From Bacteroidia bacterium (GTDB taxonomy: Bacteria; Bacteroidota; Bacteroidia; B-17B0; Aurantibacillaceae): a stretch of DNA of 64,000 nucleotides. The notes beneath the pieces were generated by a model, which made no database searches, was not told the origin of the DNA, and worked only from the letters and a program-made list of their open reading frames with translations. The position numbers were made by a program, and so were the translations under genes. Shown here piece by piece: positions 46,957-57,074 of the stretch; positions within the stretch are counted from its first letter, which is position 1; every line of letters starts with the position of its first letter. Location: NCBI GenBank assembly GCA_026414605.1, contig JAOAIP010000045.1, positions 45,379 through 109,378 of the forward strand, given 5' to 3'.

Positions 46957-48624
46957 ATGAAAAATATGAGAAACAAAAAACAATGGCTTTCATTAGCATT
47001 GACCGTTTTATTTTTATCATGTGCTAAGGAAAGATCGCCGATTACAGGATGGGCATATAATGATCCATCCAATGGTGGCTTTGAGAAAGTACCTTATGAA
47101 GAACAAGAAACTGGTCCTGGATTAGTGCTTATAGAAGGAGGTACATTTACAATGGGACGCACAGAACAAGATGTGCCTTTTGATTGGAATAACGTGCCTC
47201 GTCGTGTAACGGTTTCTTCTTTTTATATGGATGAAACAGAAGTAAGTAATTTCTCTTATTTAGAATATCTCTATTGGACAGCGAGAGTGTTTGGTCCTAC
47301 TTTCCCAGACATTTATTACAAAGCACTTCCTGATACATTAGTTTGGAGAGAAAAATTAGCATACAACGAACCTTATGTTGAATATTATTTAAGACATCCT
47401 GCTTATAGAGATTATCCTGTAGTTGGGGTAAATTGGTTGCAAGCCAATGACTTTTGTGCTTGGCGTACGGATAGAGTGAATGAATTTATTCTTATTCGTG
47501 AAGGTTTATTAGAACATACACCTAATCCTACAGATCAAGATTATTTTAGTACTGAGGCCTATTTATCAGGAAAATGGCAAGGACAATTAGTACAAAAACT
47601 TCCATCTTATGATGAAAACAATCCTGAAAGAGATGTGAGAATGGAAGATGGTATTTTTTTACCAAAATATCGTCTCCCGACAGAAGCCGAATGGGAATTT
47701 GCTGCTTATGGTTTAATTGGTAATACCATTGGTGAAAGAATCACAGATAGAAGAATTTATCCTTGGAATGGACATGGTGTGAGAAATTCTGATGATAAAT
47801 TTATTGGACAAATGATGGCGAACTTTGTTCGTGGTGCAGGTGACTATATGGGAGTAGCAGGATACTTAAATGACGCTGGTGATATTACAACTCCAGTTTA
47901 TTCTTATTGGCCAAATGATTATGGTTTATACAATATGGCAGGTAATGTTGCAGAATGGGTAATGGATGTTTATCGTCCTAATACTCTCCAAGATGCAGAT
48001 GAATTTAGACCATTTAGAGGTAATGTATTTGTTACTCAACAAAGAGATAGTGCTACTTTGGTAGGTGGGTTAGGTGGTGAAATTCTAACCAATACCGAAG
48101 GACCTATTTATCAAAAATTCAAACACAAAGTGAATCCACCAACGCCACATGGTGGTAGTGGAGAAACAACAGAAGTAGAAGATAGTGTCTTGACTGTACT
48201 CACCAAAGATCCTTATGGAAATAGTAATGCTACTCCCGAAGGAAAATCTAATATCCCTGGAAGAGTGCTATGGAGAGAAGTATCATCAGCCGTTCCCGCA
48301 GATAATCTTGATGAAAGAAGAAACTACAAAACTTCTGATTACATCAATTACTTAGATGGGGATTTATATAGTTCTATCTATTGGGGTTCTGATGATGTGG
48401 AGGGAACTCTTCAAGAAAAAGGGGATAAACTAATGTATGAATATGCAAAAACATCATTAATAAATGATAAAGCAAGGGTAATCAAAGGTGGTAGTTGGCG
48501 AGATAGAGCATATTATATGAGTCCAGGTGTAAGAAGATTTTTAGATCAAAGACAAGCAACTGCTTGGTTAGGATTTAGATGTGCAATGACCAGAGTAGGT
48601 AGTCCAAGAGGTTTAGGAAAATAA
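46957..48624 (+). CDS. gldJ: Gliding motility lipoprotein GldJ
   Basis: GldJ is an outer-membrane-associated lipoprotein needed for gliding and for stability of the type IX secretion partner GldK. The 555-residue protein has a lipobox ending LFLSC near residue 22 and a formylglycine-generating-enzyme-like fold (LVLIEGGTFTMGRTEQDVPFDWNN cut in two, YRLPTEAEWEFAAYG, YNMAGNVAEWVMDVY, VIKGGSWRDRAYYMSPGVRRF). The length near 555 and the DVPFDWNN segment favour GldJ over the shorter GldK. Copper-binding cysteines of true formylglycine enzymes are not evident. A bidirectional terminator follows. Confidence 0.9.
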   Translation: MKNMRNKKQWLSLALTVLFLSCAKERSPITGWAYNDPSNGGFEKVPYEEQETGPGLVLIEGGTFTMGRTEQDVPFDWNNVPRRVTVSSFYMDETEVSNFSYLEYLYWTARVFGPTFPDIYYKALPDTLVWREKLAYNEPYVEYYLRHPAYRDYPVVGVNWLQANDFCAWRTDRVNEFILIREGLLEHTPNPTDQDYFSTEAYLSGKWQGQLVQKLPSYDENNPERDVRMEDGIFLPKYRLPTEAEWEFAAYGLIGNTIGERITDRRIYPWNGHGVRNSDDKFIGQMMANFVRGAGDYMGVAGYLNDAGDITTPVYSYWPNDYGLYNMAGNVAEWVMDVYRPNTLQDADEFRPFRGNVFVTQQRDSATLVGGLGGEILTNTEGPIYQKFKHKVNPPTPHGGSGETTEVEDSVLTVLTKDPYGNSNATPEGKSNIPGRVLWREVSSAVPADNLDERRNYKTSDYINYLDGDLYSSIYWGSDDVEGTLQEKGDKLMYEYAKTSLINDKARVIKGGSWRDRAYYMSPGVRRFLDQRQATAWLGFRCAMTRVGSPRGLGK

Positions 48625-48649
48625 GATATAGTATCTCAAAAGATATTTC

Positions 48650-48680
48650 AAAAAATCCGATCTTAATGATCGGATTTTTT
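48650..48680. terminator. Bidirectional terminator between gldJ and mfd
   Basis: AAAAAATCCGATC (48650-48662) pairs perfectly with GATCGGATTTTTT (48668-48680) around TTAAT. A and T tracts on both sides allow termination in both directions, matching the convergent gene order. Confidence 0.93.
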
Positions 48681-48700
48681 GTTTTATTGAATGCTTATAC

Positions 48701-51700
48701 TTAGGATCCTGTTGGTAACATTTCTCTTACTTGTGAAAGTAAATTTTCAATAATGATTTGTGCCTGTTGAATACTTTTGACATTCTCAAATATCAACATT
48801 AATTTGTTGTTTTGTTCTTTTACAGTACAATAATTTTTTTGTGCAGATATGTATTGTAACAACTTATCAAAGATATTTGTTTTAAAATAAGGATGTGTAG
48901 GATTGCTAATAAATGTAGCAATCATTTTTCCACCTTTCAGAAGTATTTTTTCAAATCCTAAGCGAGATGCTTTCCAACGAAGTTTTACAGATTCAACGAG
49001 TTCTTCAGTTTCTTTTGGAATTTCGCCAAATCTATCTCGCAACATTTGTTGAAATTCTTCTAATTGTTGAAAACTGGTACAACTATTAAGTTGTCGATAT
49101 AAATTAAGTCGCTCAGTAGAGTTAGAAACATATTCTACCGGTATAAATAATGCTAAGTCCGTATCTATAACAGTATCAATAGAAGATGAATGTGAAAAGG
49201 CACGAACGGCTTCATTATGGTCATTGATTTCAGATTGTTTAACTTCAGCCATTGCTTCGTTTAGTATTTGCATATAAGCATCTATCCCAATTTCATTGAT
49301 AAATCCACTTTGTTCTGCTCCTAATAGATTACCTGCGCCTCTTATATCTAAGTCCTTCATTGCTATTTGAAATCCACTGCCTAAGTCCGAAAATTCTAAA
49401 ATTACTCTTAATCGTTTTTTAGCATCATCGGTAAGTATATGGAGTGATGGAACTAATAAATAGCAGTAGGCCTGTCTATTACTGCGCCCTACTCTTCCGC
49501 GTAATTGGTGCAAATCACTTAATCCAAAATTTTGAGCATTATTAATAATAATTGTATTGGCATTGCTAATATCTATACCTGATTCTATGATATTTGTAGA
49601 GATTAAAACCTGTGTATCTCCATTGATAAAATTTACAACAGCATCTTCTAACTCATCGCTTTTCATTTTTCCATGAGCCACAGAAATTTTGATAAAAGGG
49701 ACTAAACTTTGGATGTGTTGGGCTAATTCAAAAATATCTTGCACTTTATTATGAACAAAAAATACTTGTCCTCCACGTTCTATTTCTCTTAAAATGGCTT
49801 GCTGAATAATTTCATCTGAAAAATTATGTAATTCTGTTTTAACAGGATAACGATTGGGCGGGGGAGTTTGAATCACAGACAAATCTCTTGCTCCAATCAA
49901 ACTAAATTGTAATGTGCGGGGAATAGGCGTGGCTGTAAGCGTAAGCGTATCTACATTTTTTTTAATCAGTTTAATTTTGTCTTTATCGGCTACGCCAAAT
50001 TTATGTTCTTCATCAATAATTAATAAACCAAGATCTTTGTATTCAATTTCTTTATTAAGTAATTTTTGAGTGCCAATGATAATATCTATTTTTCCTTCTT
50101 TAAGTTTTTGGATTATTTCTTTTTGTTCTTTGGAAGTCCTAAATCTATTAAGATAATCTATTTTGACAGGAAATTCTTTTAATCGTTCTGAAAATGTTTT
50201 GTAGTGTTGCATTGCTAAAATAGTAGTCGGCACAAGCACTGCTACTTGTTTATTGTCACACACTGCTTTGAATGCAGCACGAATAGCAATTTCTGTTTTT
50301 CCAAAGCCCACATCCCCACATACTAATCTATCCATTGGATAGGGCTTTTCCATATCCCTTTTTACTTCTCTTGTTACTTTGGCTTGATCGGGCGTATCTT
50401 CATAAGGAAATGATGCTTCTAATTCTAATTGCAAATAAGTATCTTTACTAAATGCAAATCCTTCGGATGCTTTTCTTTCTGCATATAATTTGATTAAATC
50501 ATAAGCCAAGGTTTTTACAGATGATTTAATTTTTTGTTTTAAATTTTGCCATCGTTGACTGCCCAATTGGTCTATTTTGGGCTCGTGTCCATCTTTTCCA
50601 GAAAAGCGACTTAAACGATAAAGATTATGGATATTGACAAAAAGAGCATCGTTATTTTTGTATAACAATTTGATAACCTCTTGTTTTTTGCCATTGACTT
50701 CTATGGTATGCAAGCCCGCAAATCTTCCTATACCATGATCAATATGCACTACATAATCGCCTGGTTTGAGTTGAATTAAATCTTTTAATGTAAGAGCGGC
50801 ATTGCTTTCTTCGGCTTTATCTTTTCGCTTGATAGGATGGTATTTTTCAAATACTTGATGTTCTGTATAAAAAGCATAATGATTGTCATTGTCTATAAAT
50901 CCTTCATTTATTTCAGCATTGAGTAGTTCAATTATAGGATGATCTAATGTTATATTTTTTTGAGATAAAGTATCATCAATTATTTGTGATAAACGTTTGT
51001 ATTGATTTTTATTGGTGCTTACAAAAAATAATTTATATCCTTTTTGAAAATGTTCATATAAATGTTCTGCTAAAGCATCGTATCGTTTGCTAAATAAAGG
51101 TTGGGGTAAAATATTGACAGAAATTATTTCAGATTTACTTTCTTTGTTGGATAATCCATATTTGATAATTTTACATCTATGAATGTCTTTTAATATTTCT
51201 TCTTTTGAAATTCTTGCAATTTCTGTATATGAAAAATCATCAGAAAACAATTCTTCATCTTTAATGACAATAATATCTTTTGAATCAAGATATTTCGTTA
51301 AACATACCTGAGAATCTGATGTAATTTCAATTTTTGGTGAAATACTTGCTTTATCAATGTTTCTAAAAGACATTTGTGTAGAAGGGTGAAACTCCGATAA
51401 ACGTTCAATAGTATCATTTTTAAATTCAATACGAATAGGATATTCATTAGCATAAGAATAAACATCAATGATATTTCCACGAACAGCATATTGACCAGGA
51501 AAGTAAACAAATTCACTACGAACAAATTGATATTCGTTCAAAAACTCTAATAAAAATTTGTAAGAAATAGATTCTTGCTTATGAATAATAAATTGTTGTT
51601 TGGAAAAAATTTCTCTTTGAACAACAGGTTCTGTAATGGCATCATAATAAGTAACGATGACACAAGAAGAAGCAGTAGATAATTGCTCTAATACAGAAGT

Positions 51701-52015
51701 TCGTTGTTGAAGGTTGAATTCATAGTATTTATGCTTTTCCCCATTTCTTAAATATAAAGCAGGAAAATAAAATATCTGTTGAGAGTTGAGAGAATGGAGT
51801 TCATTAAAAGACGCTAATGCTTGATCTTCATCGGGTAAAATGTGTAATATTTTAGTTGTGTTATTTAATAAGGAAAGTAAAACAAAGGCAGGATAAGATG
51901 CTTTAGCATTTTCTATAAACAAAGAATTTCCTGCTACAACTTTCCACGTATGATGCAAAGTGGAGAGATAGGATAAAATAGAAGAGTTATCTATATTAGA
52001 ACTTATTTGGTTCAT
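48701..52015 (-). CDS. mfd: Transcription-repair coupling factor Mfd
   Basis: Mfd removes stalled RNA polymerase and recruits excision repair to the template strand. The 1104-residue protein has the UvrB-like N-terminal module (HILPDEDQALASFNEL), the RNA-polymerase-interacting domain (LKPGDYVVHIDHGIGRFAGL), the RecG-like translocase with Walker A CGDVGFGKTEIA and box DEEH, QLRGRVGRSNRQAYCYL, and the C-terminal TRCF domain. All domains expected are present at normal length. A TATTTTTG element at 52036-52029 on the minus strand lies 14 bases before the ATG. Confidence 0.96.
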   Translation of the reverse strand: MNQISSNIDNSSILSYLSTLHHTWKVVAGNSLFIENAKASYPAFVLLSLLNNTTKILHILPDEDQALASFNELHSLNSQQIFYFPALYLRNGEKHKYYEFNLQQRTSVLEQLSTASSCVIVTYYDAITEPVVQREIFSKQQFIIHKQESISYKFLLEFLNEYQFVRSEFVYFPGQYAVRGNIIDVYSYANEYPIRIEFKNDTIERLSEFHPSTQMSFRNIDKASISPKIEITSDSQVCLTKYLDSKDIIVIKDEELFSDDFSYTEIARISKEEILKDIHRCKIIKYGLSNKESKSEIISVNILPQPLFSKRYDALAEHLYEHFQKGYKLFFVSTNKNQYKRLSQIIDDTLSQKNITLDHPIIELLNAEINEGFIDNDNHYAFYTEHQVFEKYHPIKRKDKAEESNAALTLKDLIQLKPGDYVVHIDHGIGRFAGLHTIEVNGKKQEVIKLLYKNNDALFVNIHNLYRLSRFSGKDGHEPKIDQLGSQRWQNLKQKIKSSVKTLAYDLIKLYAERKASEGFAFSKDTYLQLELEASFPYEDTPDQAKVTREVKRDMEKPYPMDRLVCGDVGFGKTEIAIRAAFKAVCDNKQVAVLVPTTILAMQHYKTFSERLKEFPVKIDYLNRFRTSKEQKEIIQKLKEGKIDIIIGTQKLLNKEIEYKDLGLLIIDEEHKFGVADKDKIKLIKKNVDTLTLTATPIPRTLQFSLIGARDLSVIQTPPPNRYPVKTELHNFSDEIIQQAILREIERGGQVFFVHNKVQDIFELAQHIQSLVPFIKISVAHGKMKSDELEDAVVNFINGDTQVLISTNIIESGIDISNANTIIINNAQNFGLSDLHQLRGRVGRSNRQAYCYLLVPSLHILTDDAKKRLRVILEFSDLGSGFQIAMKDLDIRGAGNLLGAEQSGFINEIGIDAYMQILNEAMAEVKQSEINDHNEAVRAFSHSSSIDTVIDTDLALFIPVEYVSNSTERLNLYRQLNSCTSFQQLEEFQQMLRDRFGEIPKETEELVESVKLRWKASRLGFEKILLKGGKMIATFISNPTHPYFKTNIFDKLLQYISAQKNYCTVKEQNNKLMLIFENVKSIQQAQIIIENLLSQVREMLPTGS

Positions 52016-52101
52016 TGAAGTGATGCGACAAAAATAAGGATTATTTTGGGGATATTAGTGGCATAAAAGAAAATGAAGGGGAATAAAAAAATAAAAATAA
52101 A

Positions 52102-52134
52102 TTTGGAATTTTAAGTTTAAAGTATGTATATTTG
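52102..52134 (+). promoter_or_regulatory. Promoter of the tRNA cluster
   Basis: TTTG (52102-52105), a 21-base spacer and TATATTTG (52127-52134) fit the Bacteroidota consensus. The first tRNA starts 33 bases downstream. Confidence 0.8.
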
Positions 52135-52167
52135 CAGCCGAATTTAAAACAAAAGTACTTTGACAAT

Positions 52168-52240
52168 GCGGGAGTAGCTCAGTTGGTAGAGCATCACCTT
52201 GCCAAGGTGAGGGTCGCGGGTTCGAGTCCCGTTTCCCGCT
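52168..52240 (+). tRNA. tRNA-Gly (anticodon GCC)
   Basis: A 73-base cloverleaf: acceptor GCGGGAG with TTCCCGC, D loop AGCTCAGTTGGTAGAGC, anticodon loop TTGCCAA and T loop TTCGAGT. No CCA is encoded. Confidence 0.97.
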
Positions 52241-52321
52241 CTTTTTTATGTACAATAAGTAGTTTAAGCAAATCAATACTTAAAAAGTGTAGAAAAAGAG
52301 TAGTTGAGTCAAAATTTTCTC

Positions 52322-52408
52322 GCCTGGGTGGTGGAATTGGTAGACACGCAGGACTTAAAATCCTGTGGCACTTATAATGCCGTGCGGGTTCAAGTCCCGC
52401 CCCGGGTA
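52322..52408 (+). tRNA. tRNA-Leu (anticodon TAA)
   Basis: An 87-base class II tRNA: acceptor GCCTGGG with CCCGGGT, anticodon loop CTTAAAA, a long variable arm and T arm GCGGG/CCCGC. No CCA is encoded. Confidence 0.96.
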
Positions 52409-52500
52409 CTCAATAATTACAAATTATCGTTTTTTTGATTGGAGGGTCAGAAAAGTATAATAAAAAATAAAATTTAGTTTTTTATATTTCTAAAGTTTTT

Positions 52501-52584
52501 GCCCGGGTGGCGGAATTGGTAGACGCGCTGGTCTCAAAAACCAGTGAGTTCACACTCTTGCGGGTTCGAGTCCCGCCTCGGGTA
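52501..52584 (+). tRNA. tRNA-Leu (anticodon CAA)
   Basis: An 84-base class II tRNA: acceptor GCCCGGG with CTCGGGT, anticodon loop CTCAAAA on stem CTGGT/ACCAG, and T arm GCGGG/CCCGC. It is very similar to the next tRNA. Confidence 0.96.
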
Positions 52585-52677
52585 CTTTAATGAAATAATA
52601 AAAGTAAGTGTTTTTTAGAGTATCCATTTTTTGGTAAGATCTTTAAATTCAAACTTTAAACTCGGTTTATTGCTTTT

Positions 52678-52761
52678 GCCCGGGTGGCGGAATTGGTAGA
52701 CGCACTGGTCTCAGAAGCCAGTGAGCTTTGGCTCGTGCGGGTTCAAGTCCCGCCTCGGGTA
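52678..52761 (+). tRNA. tRNA-Leu (anticodon CAG)
   Basis: An 84-base class II tRNA with the same acceptor and D arm as the preceding tRNA-Leu(CAA) and anticodon loop CTCAGAA. The two look like a tandem duplication that diverged in the anticodon and variable arm. Confidence 0.96.
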
Positions 52762-52860
52762 TTTTAGTTTTGTTTATGTTGTTTGGTTAATCAATTAAAG
52801 TTCCTAAATTTTTGTAAGTAATTATGAACTGTCTTCTCTGAACAGCAACAATAATTTTAG

Positions 52861-52868
52861 TACTTTTG
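52861..52868 (+). promoter_or_regulatory. -7 element TACTTTTG before porZ
   Basis: TACTTTTG matches TAnnTTTG and covers the TTG at 52866, the longest possible start, excluding it. No -33 TTG is found at the usual distance. Confidence 0.5.
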
Positions 52869-52886
52869 TCGTTTGATGTAAAAATT

Positions 52887-55277
52887 ATGAATATCGCTAT
52901 GACAAAGTTTATAAGATTCCTGATATTATTGGCTTCTGTGTTTTTTACAAAAGTATCTTTTTCTCAAAATTTGCAATCAGTGGGGTCTTGGCGTGACTTA
53001 TTGGGTTTTTATTCTTGCAATTCAGTGAGTAATTCTTCCGATTGGTCAAAAATTTATGTAAGTAATAGAAATAGTGTGGCGATTTATAATAATAGTACAG
53101 GTGAAGTAGAGAAAATTATAAATAAAACAAATGGTTTGTCAGATGTTGAAATACGATTGGTGCGATGTCATCCTTCAAGTAATAAGGTATTGGTGGGTTA
53201 TGAAAATGGAAATATAGATATTATAGATAACAACTATAATGTTTTTAATATCGCTGATATAAAGAATGCAAATATCATTGGAAGTAAGAAAATTAACGAA
53301 GTAACATTTAGAAATAATTATGCTTATCTTGCTTGTGGTTTTGGAATTGTTGTTTTAGATATGAATAAACAAGAGATAAAAGAAACTTATTTTATTGGAA
53401 AGAACAACACCTACTTAAATGTTTATCAGGTGGCTTTTGATGATTCTTTAATTTATGCGGCAACAGATAGTTCAGTTTATAGAGCAAACTTAAGTTCAAT
53501 ACTCAATGATTTTAAAAATTGGAGAAAATTTTCAAGTACTGAGATTCCTGATGGTACATACAGTGGGGTTATTAATTTTAATGGTAAAATATATGCTGCA
53601 TATTCGCCTTATACACGAAGTTCTGTATGGATGAAAGATACACTCTATTCAAGAGATAATACAGGCAATTGGACTAAACCATTTATTTTTTCAGGTTTTA
53701 ATAATGGTACTATCATAAAAAAACTTTATACATTTAATAATGCTTGTTTTGCACTTATAGGACCTTATGGTGCAAGTGCTATAGATAAAAATGACAATCA
53801 AATTTTTGCTATTAGTAATTATAGTTTTGGTTCTCAAAACATTAAAGATATTGTTGTAAATTATTATACTAATCATCCTTCTTCTCTTCCTGTAATATCC
53901 TTCATTGCAGATGATTTTCATGGATTTTTAAAGACAGAATGGGATGCAAAACCTATTATTATTGATGGTACTAAAGGCAAATTAGTAGCTCGTATTAAAG
54001 CTCAAAATGGGAAAATAGTAGTAGCCCCATCTTTGATTGATGAAACAGGGTCGCCAAATTTTTCTCATGAAGGATTATATTTTTATGATGGTGAAAAGTG
54101 GAATTATTTGAGAGATTTTAATAATGATACGATTGTTGATTTGACAGATGCCATTATTGACCCGAATGATGATACACACATTTATGCTTCTAGTTGGATT
54201 AATGGTATAGTGGAGTATAAAAACAATAAGTTATACAAAGTGTATAATAAAAGTAATTCAGGTATTGTCAACGCTAGTGCAGTTAATTTATCTTGGCATT
54301 TAATAAGTGGTATAACAATGGATCCGGATAGAAATATATGGGTAACTCATCCGATAACGCCTTATCCATTTAGCGTATTGAAACCAAATGGTCAATTAGT
54401 AAACTTAAATATCCCAGGATTTACTGCCATTTTCACTTCACGTATTTTATATGATAAAAATAATCAGGTGTGGAGTTTATTACCTCGTGGCAATGGAATC
54501 ATAGTTTACAAAAATAATGGACTTGCACCTATGAATACTTCTAATACTAAGTATTTGACAAGTGCCAAAGGACAAGGAAATTTACCTTCTGATTATGTTT
54601 GGGCTATTGCTGAAGATAAAAATGGATATATTTGGTTGGGCACTTCTCAGGGTGTTGCGGTTATTTATAATCCTGAAAATATCTTTAATGGTGGTAATTA
54701 TGATGCTCAACAAATTTATATTACTCAAGATGGACAAACCCAATTATTATTAGCAACTGAAAAGGTTACAGCAATCGTTGTAGATGGAGCAGACAGAAAA
54801 TGGATAGGTACAGAAGCATCAGGTTTATTCTGTTTTAGTTCTGATGGACAAACTCAAATCTTTCATTTTACAAAGGATAATAGCCCTCTCTTATCCAATA
54901 ATATCATTGATCTTGCTTATGATGAAAAAACAGGCGATATTATCATTGGTACAGACAAAGGCATTCAATCCTATCGCACAGATGTCATTAAAGGATTTGA
55001 GGAATACACTAATGTACATGCATTCCCCAATCCTGTTAAAACTACTCAAGAAAATGTTTACATAAAAGGATTGGTAGATGGAAGTATTGTGAAAATTACA
55101 GATCTTGCAGGAAATTTAGTTTGGGAATCCAAAGCCAATGGAGGAATGATTACTTGGAACTTAAATACATTGTATAATAAAAGAGTAAGTGAAGGTATTT
55201 ACATTGTTTATGCTTCTACATCTGATGCTCAACAAAAAGCAGTGGCTAAAATTATGGTAGTAAATAATGACAAATAA
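52887..55277 (+). CDS. porZ: PorZ-like beta-propeller protein of the type IX secretion system
   Basis: PorZ sits on the outer surface in the attachment complex and helps deliver anionic LPS to secreted cargo. The 796-residue protein has a signal peptide ending KVSFSQ, the PorZ N-terminal propeller opening SVGSWRDLLGFYSCNSVS, two-propeller-type repeats (VLVGYENGNIDIIDNN; AIAEDKNGYIWLGTSQGVAV; IVVDGADRKWIGTEASGLFCF), and a C-terminal type A sorting domain (VHAFPNPVKTTQENVYIKGL, VKITDLAGNLVWE, GIYIVYASTS). Length and layout match PorZ. The ATG at 52887 is used; 52899 is also possible. It is followed by the S8 protease gene after 136 bases. Confidence 0.88.
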   Translation: MNIAMTKFIRFLILLASVFFTKVSFSQNLQSVGSWRDLLGFYSCNSVSNSSDWSKIYVSNRNSVAIYNNSTGEVEKIINKTNGLSDVEIRLVRCHPSSNKVLVGYENGNIDIIDNNYNVFNIADIKNANIIGSKKINEVTFRNNYAYLACGFGIVVLDMNKQEIKETYFIGKNNTYLNVYQVAFDDSLIYAATDSSVYRANLSSILNDFKNWRKFSSTEIPDGTYSGVINFNGKIYAAYSPYTRSSVWMKDTLYSRDNTGNWTKPFIFSGFNNGTIIKKLYTFNNACFALIGPYGASAIDKNDNQIFAISNYSFGSQNIKDIVVNYYTNHPSSLPVISFIADDFHGFLKTEWDAKPIIIDGTKGKLVARIKAQNGKIVVAPSLIDETGSPNFSHEGLYFYDGEKWNYLRDFNNDTIVDLTDAIIDPNDDTHIYASSWINGIVEYKNNKLYKVYNKSNSGIVNASAVNLSWHLISGITMDPDRNIWVTHPITPYPFSVLKPNGQLVNLNIPGFTAIFTSRILYDKNNQVWSLLPRGNGIIVYKNNGLAPMNTSNTKYLTSAKGQGNLPSDYVWAIAEDKNGYIWLGTSQGVAVIYNPENIFNGGNYDAQQIYITQDGQTQLLLATEKVTAIVVDGADRKWIGTEASGLFCFSSDGQTQIFHFTKDNSPLLSNNIIDLAYDEKTGDIIIGTDKGIQSYRTDVIKGFEEYTNVHAFPNPVKTTQENVYIKGLVDGSIVKITDLAGNLVWESKANGGMITWNLNTLYNKRVSEGIYIVYASTSDAQQKAVAKIMVVNNDK

Positions 55278-55413
55278 AAATGTCTGTCTTTTCAATTACT
55301 TCAAATCGGTATTTATTGGTTATTTTTCAACAAGTAGAAAAATGGTTAAAAATTAAAAAAACATATTCTTTTATTCAGTTATTATTCATTACTTTGCACA
55401 AAAATTAAATATT

Positions 55414-57042
55414 ATGAAGAAATACATTATTTTAGTATCAGGAATTGCTACCACTTTGTCTTTTGCACAAAAGCCAGCAAAAGATTGGTTTTTATTAGAT
55501 CCTGAACAAGATAAAGTAAATGGCATAAGCGTAGAACGAACATACAAAGAGTTATTAAAAGATAAGAAATCTACTACAGTAATTGTAGGCGTACTTGATA
55601 GTGGAGTAGATTATTTTCACGAAGATTTGCGTGATGTAATGTGGAATAACCCCCGAGAAATTCCTAATAATGGCATTGATGACGATAAAAATGGTTATGT
55701 AGATGATATTCACGGATGGAATTTTATTGGAGGAAAAGATGGAAGAAACATTGATAAAGATAATTTGGAATTGACACGATTATACAGAAAATACAAAGCC
55801 AAATACGAAGGAAAAAATGAATCTGATTTTAAATCAAAAGAAGAAAAAAAAGAATTTGCTTTTTATCAAAAATTAAAAGAGGATTATGAAAACGAATACA
55901 AAGAAGCCGAAATGGGACTTAATCAAATGCAGTTTTTATTACAAGCCATTGACTCATTAATGAGTGAAATAGGTGGTATTAAGAATTTTTCTTATGAAAA
56001 ATTAAAACAATATGAACCCCGCACCCAAAAAACCAAACAAGGAAAATTTTTATTATTGTCTATTTTATCAAAAGCCGGCACGGCAGAAGAAATTGATAAA
56101 AATAAAGAAGATGTGTTCAAACAAGTAAATGATCAATTAAAAAAAGGATACGATTATTATGAAACACAAATTAAATATCACTTGAACTTAGATTTTGATC
56201 CACGTGCAGAAATTGTAGGTGATAATTATGATAATCCGTATGAAAAATTTTATGGAAATAACGATTGTAAAGGACCTGATAGTTTTCACGGTACGCACGT
56301 TGCAGGAATTATTGGAGCCAATAGAAACAATAATCTTGGTATTAAAGGAATAGCCGATAATGTTCGTATAATGAGCGTTCGTTGCGTGCCCGATGGAGAT
56401 GAACGCGATAAAGATGTTGCTAATGCTATCATTTATGCTGTTGATAATGGAGCCAAAGTGATTAATATGAGTTTTGGAAAAAAATATTCTTGGAATAAAA
56501 AAGCCGTTGATGATGCCGTAAAATATGCCGAAAAGAAAGATGTATTACTCGTTCACGCCGCTGGTAATGAATCTTTAAACATAGATGAAATTACACATTA
56601 TCCATCTAAAAAATTTGAAAACAGTAAAAAAGAAGCAAGTAATTTTATAGATATAGGTGCGTTGAATTGGAAAGATTCATTGTATATTGTTGCTCCTTTC
56701 AGCAATTATGGTAAAAAAACAGTAGATGCTTTTTCACCAGGTGTAGATATTTACTCTACTATTCCCGAAGGAAAATATGAGTTTGCCAGTGGAACTTCTA
56801 TGGCTGCTCCAACTGTAGCAGGCGTTGCCGCTGTTTTAAGATCTTATTTTCCAGACCTTACCGCTAAACAAATTAAAAAAATCCTCGTTGAATCCGTTCG
56901 TACTAACTACAAAAATAAAAAGGTAATTAAACCCGGAACAAAAGATAACTTAATTGAATTCTCAGAATTAAGCAGAACGGGCGGTATAATTAATATGTAC
57001 GATGCTGTAAAAATGGCTATGAAGATGAGTAAAGTAAAATAA
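55414..57042 (+). CDS. S8 (subtilisin) family peptidase with a large insertion between Asp and His
   Basis: A 542-residue exported serine protease with a signal peptide ending SFAQ. The catalytic triad is Asp62 (VGVLDSGVDYFHEDL), His292 (FHGTHVAGIIG) and Ser462 (SGTSMAAPTVAG). The usual gap between Asp and His is about 30 residues; here 230 residues intervene, including a calcium-type acidic segment (GIDDDKNGYVDD) and a long Lys/Glu-rich helical part. No propeptide of the I9 type and no type IX sorting domain is seen, so periplasmic location is likely. Similar inserted S8 enzymes occur in the phylum. Its substrate is unknown. Confidence 0.88.
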   Translation: MKKYIILVSGIATTLSFAQKPAKDWFLLDPEQDKVNGISVERTYKELLKDKKSTTVIVGVLDSGVDYFHEDLRDVMWNNPREIPNNGIDDDKNGYVDDIHGWNFIGGKDGRNIDKDNLELTRLYRKYKAKYEGKNESDFKSKEEKKEFAFYQKLKEDYENEYKEAEMGLNQMQFLLQAIDSLMSEIGGIKNFSYEKLKQYEPRTQKTKQGKFLLLSILSKAGTAEEIDKNKEDVFKQVNDQLKKGYDYYETQIKYHLNLDFDPRAEIVGDNYDNPYEKFYGNNDCKGPDSFHGTHVAGIIGANRNNNLGIKGIADNVRIMSVRCVPDGDERDKDVANAIIYAVDNGAKVINMSFGKKYSWNKKAVDDAVKYAEKKDVLLVHAAGNESLNIDEITHYPSKKFENSKKEASNFIDIGALNWKDSLYIVAPFSNYGKKTVDAFSPGVDIYSTIPEGKYEFASGTSMAAPTVAGVAAVLRSYFPDLTAKQIKKILVESVRTNYKNKKVIKPGTKDNLIEFSELSRTGGIINMYDAVKMAMKMSKVK

Positions 57043-57074
57043 AAGTTATTTTTGGATGCGAAAATACACGTAGA

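Noticed and set aside
52132..52377. 81-residue plus-strand frame and a 73-residue minus-strand frame over the tRNA cluster
   Set aside because: They run through tRNA-Gly and tRNA-Leu; the AQLVEHHLAKVRVAGSSPVSR-like translation is the well-known artefact of reading a tRNA gene as protein.
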